Assembly (NCBI GenBank): GCA_023451115.1
Contig: JAEXFV010000076.1
Coordinates: 1 to 23,641 of the forward strand
Reading direction: 5' to 3'
DNA from: Bacillota bacterium
Lineage (GTDB): Bacteria; Bacillota; Clostridia; Christensenellales; CAG-138
DNA length: 23,641 nucleotides
Under the pieces are notes generated by a model that worked only from the letters and a program-made list of their open reading frames with translations, was not told the origin of the DNA and ran no database searches. The position numbers and the translations under genes were made by a program. Positions within the stretch are counted from its first letter, which is position 1; every line of letters begins with the position of its first letter. Below are positions 22,944-23,641 of the stretch, piece by piece.

Positions 22944-22958
22944 AGCGTTTATCACGCT
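22944..22958. terminator. Small hairpin flanked by T and A runs
   Basis: AGCGT (22944-22948) pairs with ACGCT (22954-22958), and runs of T (22937-22942) and A (22959-22963) flank the stem. It sits between the regulator remnant and the PQ-loop gene on the minus strand. It may be a weak terminator, but the T-run is on the wrong side for the minus-strand transcript. Confidence 0.3.
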
Positions 22959-22976
22959 AAAAATTTTGAAATTATG

Positions 22977-23641
22977 TTATAAAGGAATTTTTTCACGGGA
23001 ATGAACATGGGTATCCCAATATGAAATTGCGACTCCTAATACATAGGAAAAACCGAAAGCATCCAACAGATCCTTGGAGAAAAACTTTGTACGGGAAATC
23101 TCTTCCATATTTCGCTGTGTAGTAGCGATCAAACGAAAGCGGGGGAATAAGTGGGAATAAGAGAGAAACTGCGCCTGGCATTCGCTGCTCAGGGCATGCA
23201 AATGCCTGAGAAGTAAGGGGACTTTATTCCCTTCGCGGTTAGAAAGCAGCAGTTCATCAAAAAGTAAGGATACTCCTTTTTGATCTATTTGGGAACAGTC
23301 AACATCAATTACCGTTTGAGATAGGTGCTGCATTTCTTTATGCATCAGCAACGCCAAGTCGTGCTTTCCGGTGCCTGCTTCCCCTTCCAGTATAATTGGA
23401 ACCTGTGCACGGACTAAAAGACGGATGCGATCCATCATTTGCCTGCAGAGTTCATTAGGGGTATTATAAATATAAAAAGAAACGTCTTTATTTAGGGTTA
23501 GGTCCAAAATTTGAACGCCTTTATGATTGGTGGGGCTACTCCCTGTCGGTGTAAAGGAAAATACGGTTGCTTTTTCTCCATCTTCTAACGCCAGAGAATG
23601 GCCGCAAACCTGAAAGCATTCTCCGGAGGTTTGGGTATACA
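22977..23641 (-). CDS. Degenerate sigma-54-type AAA+ regulator, N-terminus outside the window
   Basis: The frame is open to the right edge, so 220 residues are visible. A TTG at 23507 is only an internal codon. Near visible residues 86-93 GEAGTGKH is a Walker A motif, VDVDCSQI follows as in NtrC-type proteins, and LIATTQRNMEE corresponds to the sensor I strand. Three expected parts are missing: the sigma-54-contacting GAFTGA loop; the Walker B acids, since the family's LFLDEI is LLLRHL here; and everything after FFSKDLLDAFGF, where the protein runs on for only about 20 unrelated residues. No DNA-binding helix-turn-helix is encoded. The N-terminal part (CGHSLALEDGEKATVFSF) could be a sensory domain. 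It is probably a decayed or non-hydrolysing relative. Confidence 0.65.
   Translation of the reverse strand, partial: YTQTSGECFQVCGHSLALEDGEKATVFSFTPTGSSPTNHKGVQILDLTLNKDVSFYIYNTPNELCRQMMDRIRLLVRAQVPIILEGEAGTGKHDLALLMHKEMQHLSQTVIDVDCSQIDQKGVSLLFDELLLSNREGNKVPLLLRHLHALSSECQAQFLSYSHLFPRFRLIATTQRNMEEISRTKFFSKDLLDAFGFSYVLGVAISYWDTHVHSREKIPL

Overview
The window looks like a catabolic island from a Bacillota bacterium, most likely an uncultured or gut-type Clostridia. The basis is the strong GGAGG-type ribosome sites, the moderate GC content with tightly packed co-directional genes, the split two-gene transketolases, and the FrlC-like and FGGY families. No rRNA, tRNA, CRISPR array or insertion sequence was seen. 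Genus-level placement cannot be made from this sequence.

Layout. Positions 2-4037 hold the end of a Liv-type (HAAT family) substrate-binding protein followed by livH, livM, livG and livF, so this is a complete five-part ABC importer apart from the cut binding protein. Positions 4245-7454 hold a TIM-barrel protein of unknown function, a BtpA/SgcQ-family TIM-barrel protein and a first FGGY sugar kinase. Positions 7667-11170 hold four consecutive xylose-isomerase-like (FrlC-like) TIM-barrel genes. Positions 11293-15347 hold an MFS permease, two tandem cyclase-family metal hydrolases and a second, glycerol-kinase-like FGGY kinase. Positions 15679-20775 hold two split transketolase pairs. Between them lies a D-psicose/tagatose 3-epimerase gene broken by one in-frame TAA. 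Positions 20889-21764 hold a DUF3830 protein and a small unrecognised protein, closed by a strong terminator. Positions 21906-22592 hold sfsA. On the minus strand at the right edge are a small PQ-loop (SemiSWEET-like) membrane protein and the end of a degenerate sigma-54-type AAA+ regulator.

How the genes may work together (inference). Importers bring in one or more sugars, sugar acids or glycosides. Cyclase-family hydrolases may open a lactone or an amide. The isomerases and epimerases make a ketose, an FGGY kinase phosphorylates it, and a split transketolase moves a two-carbon unit to central metabolism. This isomerase, FGGY kinase and two-subunit transketolase logic matches the described non-oxidative D-apiose pathway (isomerase, apulose kinase, apulose-4-phosphate transketolase AptA/AptB). 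Here it is duplicated (two kinases, two transketolases), expanded (five isomerase-like genes) and joined to a Liv-type importer plus BtpA, DUF3830 and cyclase families. The substrate is not known.

The most interesting details are: graded loss of metal ligands across the four isomerase paralogues; a glycerol-kinase-like enzyme without the Arg-Glu glycerol contacts; twin cyclases with diverged N-terminal thirds and almost identical remainders; the clean nonsense codon in the epimerase gene; and several palindrome-rich intergenic regions with no regulator gene within the island.
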